From Aliidiomarina celeris (GTDB lineage Bacteria > Pseudomonadota > Gammaproteobacteria > Enterobacterales > Alteromonadaceae): 64,000 nucleotides of DNA. The DNA lies in NCBI RefSeq assembly GCF_003316875.1, contig NZ_QMIL01000006.1, positions 95,035 to 159,034 on the forward strand. The letters are read 5' to 3'. The position numbers and the translations under genes are program-made. Shown here piece by piece: positions 27,102 through 36,448 of this stretch. The notes under the pieces were generated by a model. That model saw nothing but the letters and a program-made list of their open reading frames with translations. It was not told where the DNA came from and made no database searches. Positions within the stretch are counted from its first letter, which is position 1; every line of letters starts with the position of its first letter.

Positions 27102-28781
27102 ATGAAGAATTGGTTTAAAAGCGGCGCCCCGTGGATTTGGCTTACAGGTGGGGCGGTAACGCTCAGTGTCGTTATGGTTGCAGGGTTACTAGGACTCATT
27201 GCGGTACGTGGCTTTAGTCACTTTTGGCCCAGTGACGTGGCTAAAATTGAAATTACCGACCCCGTTAGTCAAGAGCGCAGCGTTCTTTTAGGAGAAATTG
27301 TGCGCTCGGAAGGAATTACCGCAGTAACCGCTCGCGAGGCGGGGAATACAGTGCCGGAAGGGCAGGAAATTGTAACCCGTTACCTGATCAAACAAGGCAA
27401 CCGCGACCAGCTCGGTACCGACTTTGTGTGGCGCTTCGAGTTTGGCATGAGTGACTTTGAGTACCCAGCAGGCGTGTATGTGATAGAACGGCGCGAGTGG
27501 GGTAACTTTTACGGGTTTCCTAAGGCTATTCAGATCGACGGGCAAACCACTACTGAGCTAACGAGCGGTAGCAGTGAACAATTTCACCAACAGGTGCAGG
27601 CTGCCGTGGCTGAAGCCGTTGCCACGCACCATAGTATTCGCAAAATTGAACGTGGCGACATTGGCGCGCTCAACACTCAACTTGAGCGCTTGCGGCTGCA
27701 AGAGCGGCAACTCGACTTAGACGGTGTAGCCGGCAGTGAAAGAGCTACAATTCAAGCCGACATTGACAGCCAACGCGCTGCTATTGAAGCCGACTATTTG
27801 GTGTTACGTAATGAGCTTGATGCGCTTTACGCCGACATGCGCCGCAATACGCTCGTCATGGAAATGGTCGATGGCCGCGAAGCGTCGATTCGGTTCGCCG
27901 ATGTGGTTTCCATTATTATGCCGAACGATATGAGCGCGCTGCAAAAATGGGGCGAATACTTTCATCGCGTTTGGGGCTTTTTAACCGACGAGCCGCGTGA
28001 AGCGAACACCGAAGGCGGTATTTTCCCGGCAATTTTTGGCACCATTACCATGGTGTTCGTAATGTCGATTATGGTAACGCCTTTTGGTGTTTTGGCGGCC
28101 ATCTACTTACGTGAATACGCCAAACAAGGCACAGTAACCAAGATTGTGCGTATATCGGTGTATAACCTAGCCGGTGTGCCCTCTATTGTGTACGGAGTGT
28201 TTGGTCTTGGCTTCTTTATTTACTTTTTGGGTGGCAACATTGACCGTATATTCTATGAAGCCGCATTGCCGTCGCCAACTTTTGGTACGCCGGGGCTGTT
28301 CTGGGCGTCGTTAACCTTAGCGTTATTAACGCTCCCCGTGGTGATTGTGTCGACCGAAGAAGGCTTAGCGCGGATTCCGAGCACTATTCGGCAAGGCTCG
28401 CTGGCGCTCGGCGCAACCAAATCGGAAACCTTATGGCGAGTTGTAGTGCCCTTGGCAACACCGGGTATGATGACCGGGCTTATTTTGGCCATTGCCCGTG
28501 CAGCCGGTGAAGTAGCGCCGTTAATGCTGGTGGGCGTGGTTAAATTAGCGCCCACCTTGCCGATTGACGGAGAGTTTCCGTTTATTCACCTTGAGCGCAA
28601 GATCATGCACTTAGGTTTCCATATTTTTGACGTGGGCTTCCAAAGCCCGAATGTTGAAGCGGCACGCCCGCTGGTATACGCCACCGCGCTTACGTTAGTG
28701 GCATTAATTGTGATTTTGAACCTGACCGCGATTGCGATCCGCAACCACTTGCGTGAGAAGTATCGCAGCGACTCAGACTAA
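27102..28781 (+). CDS. pstA: Phosphate ABC transporter permease PstA, long form
   Basis: PstA is the second permease subunit. The 559 residues are about twice the usual length. After the first membrane helix (about 14-36) there is a periplasmic insertion of some 260 residues. It contains a charged coiled coil with [18 protein letters not shown] near residue 190. The permease core begins near 305 ([19 protein letters not shown]). The coupling loop is [17 protein letters not shown] near 430. PstA and PstC are both extended, so the two insertions may pack together. pstB follows after 10 bp, with the AAGGAGCAAGCC site directly after the stop. Confidence 0.92.
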   Translation: MKNWFKSGAPWIWLTGGAVTLSVVMVAGLLGLIAVRGFSHFWPSDVAKIEITDPVSQERSVLLGEIVRSEGITAVTAREAGNTVPEGQEIVTRYLIKQGNRDQLGTDFVWRFEFGMSDFEYPAGVYVIERREWGNFYGFPKAIQIDGQTTTELTSGSSEQFHQQVQAAVAEAVATHHSIRKIERGDIGALNTQLERLRLQERQLDLDGVAGSERATIQADIDSQRAAIEADYLVLRNELDALYADMRRNTLVMEMVDGREASIRFADVVSIIMPNDMSALQKWGEYFHRVWGFLTDEPREANTEGGIFPAIFGTITMVFVMSIMVTPFGVLAAIYLREYAKQGTVTKIVRISVYNLAGVPSIVYGVFGLGFFIYFLGGNIDRIFYEAALPSPTFGTPGLFWASLTLALLTLPVVIVSTEEGLARIPSTIRQGSLALGATKSETLWRVVVPLATPGMMTGLILAIARAAGEVAPLMLVGVVKLAPTLPIDGEFPFIHLERKIMHLGFHIFDVGFQSPNVEAARPLVYATALTLVALIVILNLTAIAIRNHLREKYRSDSD

Positions 28782-28791
28782 GGAGCAAGCC

Positions 28792-29673
28792 ATGGCAACT
28801 TCAACACAACCGAATTCAGCAACAGAGACGAATACCATTATGAGTACAGAGCAACAGGCAAAGCCGACCATTAAAACGCAGCTCCAGCAAGACGGCGTTG
28901 CCGAGCAGCTGGCAGACCTTGAAATTAAATTAAAGGTGAACAACTTGCGGCTTTCTTATGGCGAGAGCGAAGCGCTCAAAGGCATAAACCTCGATATTCC
29001 AAAGAACCGCGTAACCGCTTTTATCGGACCTTCAGGCTGCGGTAAGTCGACGTTATTGCGCTGTTTTAACCGGATGAACGACTTGGTAGACAACTGCACG
29101 ATTACGGGTGAAATTGTGCTCGACGGGCAAAATATCTATCAGCCGAAAGTAGACGTAGCCGAATTGCGTCGGCAAGTGGGTATGGTGTTCCAAAAACCGA
29201 ACCCGTTTCCTAAGTCAATTTATGAAAATGTGGCCTATGGTTTACGCTTACAGGGTGTGAACGACCGCCGTACCCTCGACGAGGTGGTAGAAACCTCACT
29301 ACGAGGCGCTGCATTATGGGACGAAGTGAAAGATCGTTTGCATGACAATGCCTTCGGCTTGTCGGGCGGCCAGCAACAGCGTTTGGTTATTGCCCGTGCA
29401 ATTGCAATTGAGCCGGAAGTATTATTGCTCGACGAGCCGGCCTCGGCGCTCGACCCTATTTCAACGTTAAAAATTGAAGAATTAATTAACGAGCTTAAAG
29501 AGCAATACACCATTGTGATCGTAACCCACAACATGCAACAAGCGGCGCGGGTTTCCGACTTCACGGCGTTCTTGTACATGGGGCAGTTGATTGAGCATGC
29601 AGACACCAACGCATTGTTTACCACACCCATGAAAAAACAAACAGAAGACTACATTACGGGTCGCTACGGCTAA
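28792..29673 (+). CDS. pstB: Phosphate ABC transporter ATP-binding protein PstB
   Basis: PstB is the cytoplasmic ATPase that powers phosphate import. The ATG at 28792 has a strong AGGAG site; an earlier frame from 28732 lies inside pstA. The first 45 residues are a polar extension not shared by E. coli PstB. Walker A is GPSGCGKST at 79-87. The signature is LSGGQQQRL, Walker B is [13 protein letters not shown], and the switch His lies in VTHNMQQA. It also signals through PhoU and PhoR in other species. phoU follows after 11 bp. Confidence 0.96.
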   Translation: MATSTQPNSATETNTIMSTEQQAKPTIKTQLQQDGVAEQLADLEIKLKVNNLRLSYGESEALKGINLDIPKNRVTAFIGPSGCGKSTLLRCFNRMNDLVDNCTITGEIVLDGQNIYQPKVDVAELRRQVGMVFQKPNPFPKSIYENVAYGLRLQGVNDRRTLDEVVETSLRGAALWDEVKDRLHDNAFGLSGGQQQRLVIARAIAIEPEVLLLDEPASALDPISTLKIEELINELKEQYTIVIVTHNMQQAARVSDFTAFLYMGQLIEHADTNALFTTPMKKQTEDYITGRYG

Positions 29674-29684
29674 GGTGAGAGCAA

Positions 29685-30401
29685 ATGGATAAGTTAAATT
29701 TAGGCAAGCATATTTCCGGCAAGTTTAATGAAGAGCTTGAGTCGGTAATGAGCAAAGTACTGGCTATGGGCGGTTTGGTTGAAAAACAGCTCATGGACGC
29801 CTTAGAGGCAATTCAAAAAAGCGACCAAGAACTGGCCGAGCGAGTACTTAAAAGCGATCGCAAAATAAATGAGCTGGAGCTTGAAATTGACCAAGCCTGC
29901 ACGCGTATTATTGCCAAACGCCAACCCACAGCGAGCGACTTGCGCTTAGTGCTTTCGATATTAAAAGCCATTTCAGACCTTGAACGTATGGGCGACGAAG
30001 TGGAGCGGCTTGCTCATGTGGCGCAAGAGTCGTTTAGCAAAGACCAAGAACATTTATTGGTAAGCCTAGAGAACTTAGGCCAGCTGGTGTTAGTGATGCT
30101 ACGCCAAGTGCTCGACGCCTTCGCCCGAATGGACGAAGAAGCTGCGTACTCTGTACACCAACAAGACGCCAGCGCTGATCGGCAATACGAAGCCTTAACG
30201 CGCCAACTCATGACCTACATGATGGAAGACTCGCGCAGTATTCCAAAAATTATGGACGTGCTGTGGGCTGCGCGCTCGCTTGAACGTATTGGCGACCGTT
30301 GCCAAAATATTGCCGAGTACATTATTTTCTTTGTACGCGGTAAAGATGTACGCCACATGTCGCCGGCGTCTATGGAAAACACGGTAAAAGGCATTCGTTA
30401 A
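29685..30401 (+). CDS. phoU: Phosphate transport regulator PhoU
   Basis: PhoU links the Pst transporter to PhoR and keeps the Pho regulon off when phosphate is plentiful. The 238-residue all-helical protein has two PhoU repeats. The metal-binding motifs are visible as DLERMGDEVERLAH near residue 101 and SLERIGDRCQNIAEYI near 201. It ends the pstCAB-phoU unit and is followed by a terminator at 30434. In this window every known component of the pathway is present, so normal Pho signalling is expected. Confidence 0.96.
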   Translation: MDKLNLGKHISGKFNEELESVMSKVLAMGGLVEKQLMDALEAIQKSDQELAERVLKSDRKINELELEIDQACTRIIAKRQPTASDLRLVLSILKAISDLERMGDEVERLAHVAQESFSKDQEHLLVSLENLGQLVLVMLRQVLDAFARMDEEAAYSVHQQDASADRQYEALTRQLMTYMMEDSRSIPKIMDVLWAARSLERIGDRCQNIAEYIIFFVRGKDVRHMSPASMENTVKGIR

Positions 30402-30433
30402 TTTTCACTTTGCAGTGAATGCCGTTACACTAA

Positions 30434-30468
30434 GCGCGCTTTTCGCAAACAACGAAAGCGCGTTTTTT
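30434..30468 (+). terminator. Rho-independent terminator after phoU
   Basis: A GC-rich stem (30434-30445 with 30453-30462, one bulged T) is followed by six T residues. It closes the pst operon and argues against the GTG at 30415 as the start of the next gene. Confidence 0.82.
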
Positions 30469-30489
30469 CTTTGGGCAAAGGTATTGGCA

Positions 30490-31335
30490 ATGAAGCTAAA
30501 ATTAAAAGTTATGCACGGGTTGGCACGTTTGCGCCACGCCAGTAAGTTTATTCGCGTGCCTCGCTTACCCTTTTTACGCGCTCAAAAATCGCTTCGTACC
30601 GACTTGCCGGCCGTTTTTGTGATGGGCTGTGGCAACAGTGGAACCACCTTAACTGCGGCACGCATTGGCCGCGCTAAAGGTGTATACCTGCTTGGCGAAG
30701 AAACCAGTTTATTTCAGCCGCGTACGCCCTTTTCGCAAGCCTATGCGGTGTTCGACCAACTACTGATTGCCTTGAAGTTTTACAACGCTAGCATGTTGTT
30801 AGAAAAAACACCGAAACATATTCATGCGGTTGATCGTATTTTAGCGTTGTTTCCGCATGCGAAATTCGTGGTCACGGTGCGCAACCCACTCGACAACTGT
30901 GCGTCGCTGTACAAACGGTTTCAACACAAGAAAAGTAAGGGGTTGGGCTACGCCATTACACGTTGGAATCGTGACAACTTGGCGGTGTTAACGCTGTTAA
31001 AAAAATACCCCGAGCGGGTACATGTGGTGCGTTTTGAGGCGCTCACTGAAAACCCTGAAACTACCTTTAAAGGCATTTTCGAGTTTCTCGAACTCCCTTG
31101 GCAGCCTGAAATTCTCGAAGCGGGTAAAACCGCTTACGATCAGGTGGAACAAAAGCGCAATATGAAGCTGCGCCAAGAGCAGGTCGCAAAACCCATCACC
31201 GCTCGCAGCAATACTTGGAAAGAAATCCTAAGCGAAGCCCAAGCAGAAAAGGTAAGGCAAAAAACCCAACTTATCGCCGACGCCCTCGAAAAGAAATTAT
31301 CGTGCTGCACCGAAGCACCTACAGAATCCGTTTAA
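30490..31335 (+). CDS. Sulfotransferase family protein
   Basis: The protein resembles PAPS-dependent sulfotransferases, which move a sulfuryl group to a hydroxyl or amine of a carbohydrate, lipid or peptide. FVMGCGNSGTTL near residue 45 is the 5'-phosphosulfate loop. VTVRNPLDNCASLYKRF near 132 is the 3'-phosphate-binding region. KTPKHIHAVDRI lies between them. The ATG at 30490 gives 281 residues and follows AAAGG. The GTG at 30415 would place the terminator inside the gene. The N-terminus is basic without a clear signal. The acceptor is unknown. The 3' end overlaps the serA stop by four bases, tail to tail. Confidence 0.75.
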   Translation: MKLKLKVMHGLARLRHASKFIRVPRLPFLRAQKSLRTDLPAVFVMGCGNSGTTLTAARIGRAKGVYLLGEETSLFQPRTPFSQAYAVFDQLLIALKFYNASMLLEKTPKHIHAVDRILALFPHAKFVVTVRNPLDNCASLYKRFQHKKSKGLGYAITRWNRDNLAVLTLLKKYPERVHVVRFEALTENPETTFKGIFEFLELPWQPEILEAGKTAYDQVEQKRNMKLRQEQVAKPITARSNTWKEILSEAQAEKVRQKTQLIADALEKKLSCCTEAPTESV

Positions 31336-32564
31336 TGCAATACCCGCGCGCGGATAGTGCCGGGGATTTGTTTTAAGGCTTCGAGCAATGACTCGGCGTC
31401 TTGGCTGGCCACGTCCATGACCACATAGCCGAGCTCGTTGTCGGTTTGTAGGTATTGGCTGGCAATGTTCACGTTGAGCTCCGCAAATACTTGGTTGATT
31501 TTGTTCAGCACACCCGGCTGGTTGCGGTGAATATGTAGCAGCCGACTTGATTCTTTGTGGCTTGGTAATGCTACTTCAGGAAAGTTCACCGCCGACAACG
31601 TGGAGCCATTGTCGGAGTATTTAATAAGTTTTAATGCGACTTCCGTACCAATGTTTTCCTGTGCTTCTTGGGTAGAGCCACCAATATGAGGCGTTAAGAT
31701 AACATTGTCGAGGCCGCGTAACGGCGACACAAATTCTTCCTCATTGTTTTTCGGCTCTACCGGGAACACGTCAATTGCGGCACCGTATAAATGCTGCTCA
31801 CGCAGAACCTCAGCGAGTGCAGCTAAGTCAACCACAGTGCCCCGTGAGGCGTTAATGAGCGACGCGCCCTTTTTCATCATGCGAAGCTGCGTTTTGCCAA
31901 TCATCCATTGGGTTTCTGGCGTTTCCGGCACATGCAAGCTCACAATATCGGCGGCTTTAAGAAGCTCATGGAGGGAAGCTGCAGGCATTGCATTACCCAA
32001 GCTCAGCTTATTTTCAATGTCGAAAAACAACACTCGCATACCCAGCTGCTCTGCCAAAATACCCAGCTGTGTGCCAATGTGGCCGTAGCCAATAATGCCA
32101 AGGGTTTTACCGCGTGCTTCGTGGGCCCCGGTGGCCGACTTTATCCAGCCGCCTTTATGGCAAGCCATGTTTTTCTCCGGCACTCGGCGTAACAACATAA
32201 TCATTTCAGCAAGCACCAGTTCAGCCACGCTCCGAGTATTGGAAAACGGCGCGTTGAATACAGGGATACCGAATTCCCGCGCGGCCTGCGTGTCGACTTG
32301 GTTGGTGCCAATACAAAAGCATCCAATAGCATTGAGCCTGTGTGCATTGGCCAATACCTTGCGGGTAAGCTGAGTGCGAGAGCGAATGCCAATAAAATGA
32401 AACTCGCCAATACGCGCTGCGAGTTCGGCTTCGTTCATGGCCGTGCTGTGCTGCTCAATTTCCGTGTACCCTTGTTGCTCGAAGCACTCCACGGCACTGG
32501 GGTGCACACCTTCAAGCAAGAGGATTTTAATTTTCTGTTTGGGTAGCGAGAGCACCGTGGCCAT
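31332..32564 (-). CDS. serA: D-3-phosphoglycerate dehydrogenase
   Basis: SerA oxidises 3-phosphoglycerate to phosphohydroxypyruvate, the first step of serine synthesis. The 410-residue length equals the E. coli type. The nucleotide-binding loop is GIIGYGHIGTQLG near residue 153. The catalytic Arg and His lie in NASRGTVVDLAAL and LTPHIGGST. The C-terminal ACT domain (about 335-410) gives allosteric inhibition by serine. It lies 9 bp downstream of rpiA on the same strand, matching the conserved serA-rpiA neighbourhood of Gammaproteobacteria, so cotranscription is likely. Confidence 0.96.
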   Translation of the reverse strand: MATVLSLPKQKIKILLLEGVHPSAVECFEQQGYTEIEQHSTAMNEAELAARIGEFHFIGIRSRTQLTRKVLANAHRLNAIGCFCIGTNQVDTQAAREFGIPVFNAPFSNTRSVAELVLAEMIMLLRRVPEKNMACHKGGWIKSATGAHEARGKTLGIIGYGHIGTQLGILAEQLGMRVLFFDIENKLSLGNAMPAASLHELLKAADIVSLHVPETPETQWMIGKTQLRMMKKGASLINASRGTVVDLAALAEVLREQHLYGAAIDVFPVEPKNNEEEFVSPLRGLDNVILTPHIGGSTQEAQENIGTEVALKLIKYSDNGSTLSAVNFPEVALPSHKESSRLLHIHRNQPGVLNKINQVFAELNVNIASQYLQTDNELGYVVMDVASQDAESLLEALKQIPGTIRARVLH

Positions 32565-32573
32565 AAGTGTTTC

Positions 32574-33254
32574 CTATCGAGTTAATTTTCTAATGCTGTG
32601 GCCGTTACTCAACAAGGCTATGTCGGCATGACGCCGCGCGAACAAACCATTGGTAACAACACCGGTTATATTATTGATCGCTTCTTCTAAGGCTTCAGGC
32701 TTTTCTATATTCAAGTTATGAATGTCGAGAATGACGTTACCGTTATCGGTAATAACGCCTTCGCGGTAAACGGGGTCGCCGCCTAACTTCACGATTTCTC
32801 TAGCCACGTATGAGCGCGCCATAGGCACCACCTCTACCGGTAAGGGAAACGCGCCAAGCGCCGTGACTAACTTGGAATGGTCGGCAATGCAAATAAAGGT
32901 TTTCGAACAAGCGGCTACAATTTTTTCGCGGGTGAGCGCGCCACCGCCGCCTTTAATCATTTGTAAATGGCGGTTAATTTCGTCGGCACCATCTACATAC
33001 ACACTCAGTTGGCCAACTCCGTTGAGGTCGTAAACCGGAATGCCATGCTGTTTGAGCCGCTCGGTGGAGGCGTCGGAGCTCGATACAGCGCCTTCAATAT
33101 CAAACTTAATGGCGGCCAGCGCGTCGATAAAATAATTCACCGTAGAGCCGGTACCGACCCCCACTAAACTGCCTTCTTCGATATAGTCGATAGCTGCTTC
33201 GGCTGCTTGTTTCTTGGCTTGATCTTGAAGCGCTTTGGTTTGCTGTGAGGTCAT
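32574..33254 (-). CDS. rpiA: Ribose-5-phosphate isomerase A
   Basis: RpiA interconverts ribose 5-phosphate and ribulose 5-phosphate in the pentose phosphate pathway. The 226-residue protein shows [15 protein letters not shown] near residue 32, SSDAST near 58, DGADEI near 89, and [14 protein letters not shown] near 101. The Lys and Glu of this last block are catalytic. The length matches the family. It is 57 bp downstream of fau and 9 bp upstream of serA on the minus strand, so fau-rpiA-serA may form one transcription unit. Confidence 0.96.
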   Translation of the reverse strand: MTSQQTKALQDQAKKQAAEAAIDYIEEGSLVGVGTGSTVNYFIDALAAIKFDIEGAVSSSDASTERLKQHGIPVYDLNGVGQLSVYVDGADEINRHLQMIKGGGGALTREKIVAACSKTFICIADHSKLVTALGAFPLPVEVVPMARSYVAREIVKLGGDPVYREGVITDNGNVILDIHNLNIEKPEALEEAINNITGVVTNGLFARRHADIALLSNGHSIRKLTR

Positions 33255-33311
33255 AGGGCCACCGTTGTTGAGAAATTGAGGTGTTGAGAAATTGCGAGCA
33301 ACGGCTGGCTA

Positions 33312-33923
33312 TTATACGGCAGAGATTCGGAACCGCCATACTTTTGCAGGGGTTATTATGTAGGGTAAGGGTATGTCCCATGCTGCGCTTGGTAGCTGCT
33401 CAACCTGTTGGCAGTTGTGCGCATAGCCTACCGGCATAAGCTGAGGGTGAGCACCGTGGTGCCAGTCGGCAAGGGTGCGGTCATAAAAACCACCGCCCAT
33501 GCCAATGCGTTGACCGGTCGAGTCGAAACCAACCAACGGCACCAACATTACCTCAATGTCGGCTGCGGCTTTATAGTCGTCGGCTTCGCATAGGGGTTCG
33601 GCTATTCCATATTTATTGTTTACCAAGCGGCTTTGTGGCCGATAGGGCGCAAATCGTAAGGCCTTCTCCGGGGTAATTACTGGTAAGTAAACATGTTTGC
33701 CTGCCGCCCAGCAGTGCTCAACAATAAGTGCTGGGTTAAGTTCGCCGTCGTTGGCAAGGTACAGCGCAACCGTCTTCGCTTGGGCCACAAAAGGTAGATT
33801 GACAAAGTGGGCACAGGCTTGCTTTGCCGCTTCTTGTTGTTCCTCAGCGGTGAGCGCATTGCGGCGTGCCCGCAGTTGCTGGCGAATGCCGGTACGGTTT
33901 GTTGTTCCACTCGTTTTCTGCAC
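33312..33923 (-). CDS. fau: 5-formyltetrahydrofolate cyclo-ligase family protein
   Basis: This family converts 5-formyltetrahydrofolate to 5,10-methenyltetrahydrofolate with ATP, reclaiming a stable folate made as a side product of serine hydroxymethyltransferase. The 203 residues include the N-terminal RTGIRQQLRARRNAL, VALYLANDGELNP near 53, and the MGGGFYDRTL loop near 143. These are the folate and ATP site landmarks. The start is GTG behind AAAGGGG. In E. coli it lies directly after 6S RNA. Here about 2.3 kb of other genes separates the two. Confidence 0.9.
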   Translation of the reverse strand: MQKTSGTTNRTGIRQQLRARRNALTAEEQQEAAKQACAHFVNLPFVAQAKTVALYLANDGELNPALIVEHCWAAGKHVYLPVITPEKALRFAPYRPQSRLVNNKYGIAEPLCEADDYKAAADIEVMLVPLVGFDSTGQRIGMGGGFYDRTLADWHHGAHPQLMPVGYAHNCQQVEQLPSAAWDIPLPYIITPAKVWRFRISAV

Positions 33924-34030
33924 TGCGCGCCCCTTTTGTGTTTTTTAAGTTCAACCATTTGCGCCTATAGCTTGCCACATGCGCTCGAGACTGCGAAACT
34001 TGCCTCACTGTTTTTAGCAAGGATACCGAC

Positions 34031-35578
34031 ATGCTGCAATCTCGACTACTCATGCTTATGGCTTTGTTTTTTCTGCTCCCCGCCTGTTCATACGCGCAGC
34101 CGGCCGAACGGCTGATTTTGCGTGGCGGTATTTTAGTGAATGGCGAAGGCGCACCTGCCGTGGGGCCTGTCGATATTGTGATTGAAGGCGACCGCATTGT
34201 GAATGTGCATGTAGTGGGTTACCCGGGCGTGCCCATACGAGAGCAAGGGCGGCCGCAAGCGCGCGCTGGCGACCGAGAAATCGATATTACCGATCATTAC
34301 GTGCTGCCTGGATTTATTGATATGCATGGCCACTTGGGCGGCAATGCACAGGGTACGCCGGCTGAATACGTGCAAAAACTTTGGCTCGCCCATGGTGTTA
34401 CTACGGTGCGTGAACCCGGCAGTTTCCGCGGTTTACAATGGACGATTGAACAGGCTGAGCAAGCCGAGCGGGGCGAAATTGCGTCGCCGCGCATTATTCC
34501 CTATGCCGGCTTTGGCATGGGCAGCAGCGAGCCTATTATCAGTGCCGAGCAGGCGCGAACCTGGGTGCGCGACATTCATCGGCAAGGCGCTAAAGGGATA
34601 AAGTTTTTTGGTGCAACGCCGCGAGTTATTGCCGCCGCACTCAGCGAAGCCAATGCGCTTGGGCTTGGCACCATGATGCACCATGCGCAGCTGAATGTGG
34701 TGCGCACTAATGCACTCGACTCGGCACGTTTAGGGCTCGGCTCTATGGAGCATTGGTATGGTTTGCCCGAAGCACTGTTTACCGAGCAAGTGATTCAAAA
34801 CTACTCGCCAACCTATAACTACCAAAATGAACAAGACCGCTTTGGTGAGGCTGGAACCTTATGGCAACAAGCGGCAGCGCCGGGCAGTGAACGCTGGAAT
34901 GCCGTTCGCGACGAGCTCATTGAGTTGAATTTCACCATTAACCCCACCTTCGGTATTTACGAAGCCAGCCGCAACCTTATGGCGCAGCGAAATGCCGACT
35001 GGCATGCCGACTATACTTTGCCGTCGTTGTGGAAATTTTTCACGCCCAGCCGCTATGCGCATGGGTCTTATTGGTTCGACTGGGGAACCGACCAAGAAGT
35101 AAGCTGGCGCGAGAACTACCGTATCTGGATGCAGTTTATTAATGACTTTAAAAACCACGGTGGGCGAGTGACCGCCGGCTCCGACTCTGGCTACATTTAT
35201 AAAGTGTATGGCTTTGGCTACATTCAAGAGCTTGAACTGTTGCGCGAGGCCGGCTTTAACGCCCTCGAGGTGATTCGCGCTGCAACACTTTCGGGCGCAG
35301 AAGCTTTAGGGCTCGACGAAGACATTGGCAGTGTGGTGCCGGGCAAAAAGGCCGACTTGATCATTGTGAAAGAAAATCCGCTGCGAAACTTTAAAGTGCT
35401 GTATGGCACGGGGCACTATCAATTAAATGAAAACAACGAACCCGAACGAACCGAAGGTATTCGGTACACCATTGCCAACGGTGTGGTGTATGACGTGAGC
35501 GCGTTACTTGCCGACGTGCGCGCTATGGTGCGCGAGGCCAAACAAGCAGAGGCAGCAGAACAAGCGGAGAACCCATAA
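34031..35578 (+). CDS. Exported amidohydrolase
   Basis: The 515-residue protein carries a signal peptide followed by CSYAQ; LLPAC could be a lipobox with Cys near 19, or cleavage could follow Ala. The amidohydrolase metal site is seen in FIDMHGHLG near residue 98. KGIKFFG near 189, HHAQ near 217, EHW near 237 and the TAGSDSG Asp near 380 follow. GSVVPGKKADLIIV is the C-terminal beta-sandwich signature. Related secreted enzymes cleave peptides, amides or lactones. The substrate is unknown. It overlaps the next gene by one base (TAATG), and the pair interrupts the usual fau-6S RNA linkage. Confidence 0.85.
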   Translation: MLQSRLLMLMALFFLLPACSYAQPAERLILRGGILVNGEGAPAVGPVDIVIEGDRIVNVHVVGYPGVPIREQGRPQARAGDREIDITDHYVLPGFIDMHGHLGGNAQGTPAEYVQKLWLAHGVTTVREPGSFRGLQWTIEQAEQAERGEIASPRIIPYAGFGMGSSEPIISAEQARTWVRDIHRQGAKGIKFFGATPRVIAAALSEANALGLGTMMHHAQLNVVRTNALDSARLGLGSMEHWYGLPEALFTEQVIQNYSPTYNYQNEQDRFGEAGTLWQQAAAPGSERWNAVRDELIELNFTINPTFGIYEASRNLMAQRNADWHADYTLPSLWKFFTPSRYAHGSYWFDWGTDQEVSWRENYRIWMQFINDFKNHGGRVTAGSDSGYIYKVYGFGYIQELELLREAGFNALEVIRAATLSGAEALGLDEDIGSVVPGKKADLIIVKENPLRNFKVLYGTGHYQLNENNEPERTEGIRYTIANGVVYDVSALLADVRAMVREAKQAEAAEQAENP

Positions 35579-36012
35579 TGGAAAAGAATCACCCGAGTAA
35601 AGTAGACGCACTTTATGTACTGTTACTCACCGCCATACCCTTGTTAGGTTTTGTTGGGGTGGGGTTGTTTAGCTTGGTGGGGCAGGGGCTTATTGCACTG
35701 CTGTTGTTTTTTGTGGCTATTGTATGGCCGGCTTGGGTGTTGCTCGGTACACGTTACCGTATCGACAGCAGCTATTTGTACGCAAGTTGTGGGCCGTTAC
35801 GGTATAAAGTTGCGCTAGACGAGATTAAAGACGTTGCGCCGAAACGGAGCTTAGCGCTGGGCCCTGCATTGTCGTTCGACAAGTTGAAAATAACCTATGC
35901 AAACGACAAAGTGTTGTGGGTGTCACCTACCGACAAATACACCTTTGTGTTCGACTTAGGGCTAGGCCGTGAAAATGAGTTCGACGAGCTTGCAGATCCA
36001 GAACAGGAGTAA
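35578..36012 (+). CDS. Small PH-domain-like membrane protein
   Basis: The 144 residues have two hydrophobic helices at about 10-60, then a soluble part beginning with GTRYRIDSSYLYASCGPLRYKVALDEI. This is the pattern of bacterial PH-like domains of the YdbT/YcxB type, in which a short beta-sandwich follows membrane anchors. The start ATG overlaps the stop of the amidohydrolase gene, so translation is coupled and the products may act together at the inner membrane. No catalytic motif is visible. The PH assignment is by pattern and remains tentative. Confidence 0.65.
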   Translation: MEKNHPSKVDALYVLLLTAIPLLGFVGVGLFSLVGQGLIALLLFFVAIVWPAWVLLGTRYRIDSSYLYASCGPLRYKVALDEIKDVAPKRSLALGPALSFDKLKITYANDKVLWVSPTDKYTFVFDLGLGRENEFDELADPEQE

Positions 36013-36039
36013 TGTGCGGGTATTCACGCCAACGCAATG

Positions 36040-36171
36040 CTATTCGAGCGTGGTTTCGGTACTTATTTCGGGATCGTCTTCAGGCAGTTCAAATTGAGTG
36101 CTACAGGTGTTGAGTACAAGAATGGTGGCAATCACAATCACCACTGCTGCAACAATTTCTAGTTTTTTCAT
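36040..36171 (-). CDS. 43-residue single-helix membrane peptide
   Basis: Translation of the minus strand gives MKKLEIVAAVVIVIATILVL, then a polar acidic tail containing NTCSTQ and ELPEDDPEIS. It has a charged start, one hydrophobic helix of about 16 residues and a Cys just after it. The Cys position is near that of a lipobox, but LNTC is not canonical. The ribosome-binding site is weak. The gene lies just downstream of 6S RNA, tail to tail with the PH-domain gene, and may be made by read-through from ssrS. Its role is unknown. Confidence 0.5.
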   Translation of the reverse strand: MKKLEIVAAVVIVIATILVLNTCSTQFELPEDDPEISTETTLE

Positions 36172-36228
36172 GGTTCTACCGCTTCTCTGCAGGTGTTTTA
36201 CGGGCACCTCAGCAACAGCGTAAATAAA

Positions 36229-36412
36229 GACTCTCCAAGGTGCCGCTGCCTTGTGTTAGCCCTTGAACCCATAGGTCCAAGGCGGGTGCTGGAACAGCAT
36301 TCTCAGGCTTCCCGGCGTATCCCGGGCATGCACACTGAATGTGTAACAGGACCCTATTCTAAAAGCATCGGCTCAGGGACATCCACATGCTGGCAAACAC
36401 CCCAGAGAGCCA
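36229..36412 (-). ncRNA. ssrS: 6S RNA
   Basis: 6S RNA mimics an open promoter and holds sigma-70 RNA polymerase in stationary phase. On the minus strand the 5' end CTCTCTGGGGTG pairs with CACCTTGGAGAG at the 3' end over 12 bases including G-U pairs, giving the closing stem. GTCCCTGAGCCGAT near the 5' end and GGGTTCAAGGGCTA near the 3' half match conserved 6S segments. TACAAT at 36417-36422 is the -10. Position between zapA and the fau side matches the conserved zapA-ssrS order. Exact ends are estimated to within a few bases. Confidence 0.88.
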
Positions 36413-36420
36413 TTTCATTG

Positions 36421-36439
36421 TAGCGCACTTGGTGCGCTA
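36421..36439 (-). terminator. Hairpin after zapA overlapping the ssrS -10
   Basis: TAGCGCAC and GTGCGCTA are exact reverse complements with a 3-base loop, 10 bp after the zapA stop on the minus strand. The downstream arm shares bases with the TACAAT -10 of 6S RNA. There is no T-tract, so termination is uncertain. Confidence 0.5.
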
Positions 36440-36448
36440 AAATCAGCC

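Noticed and set aside
30415-30489. Upstream GTG start for the sulfotransferase
   Set aside because: It would put a Rho-independent terminator inside the coding region, while the ATG at 30490 has a ribosome-binding site.
36193-36423. Plus-strand 76-residue frame
   Set aside because: It lies antisense to 6S RNA over nearly its whole length and has no ribosome-binding site or recognisable motif.
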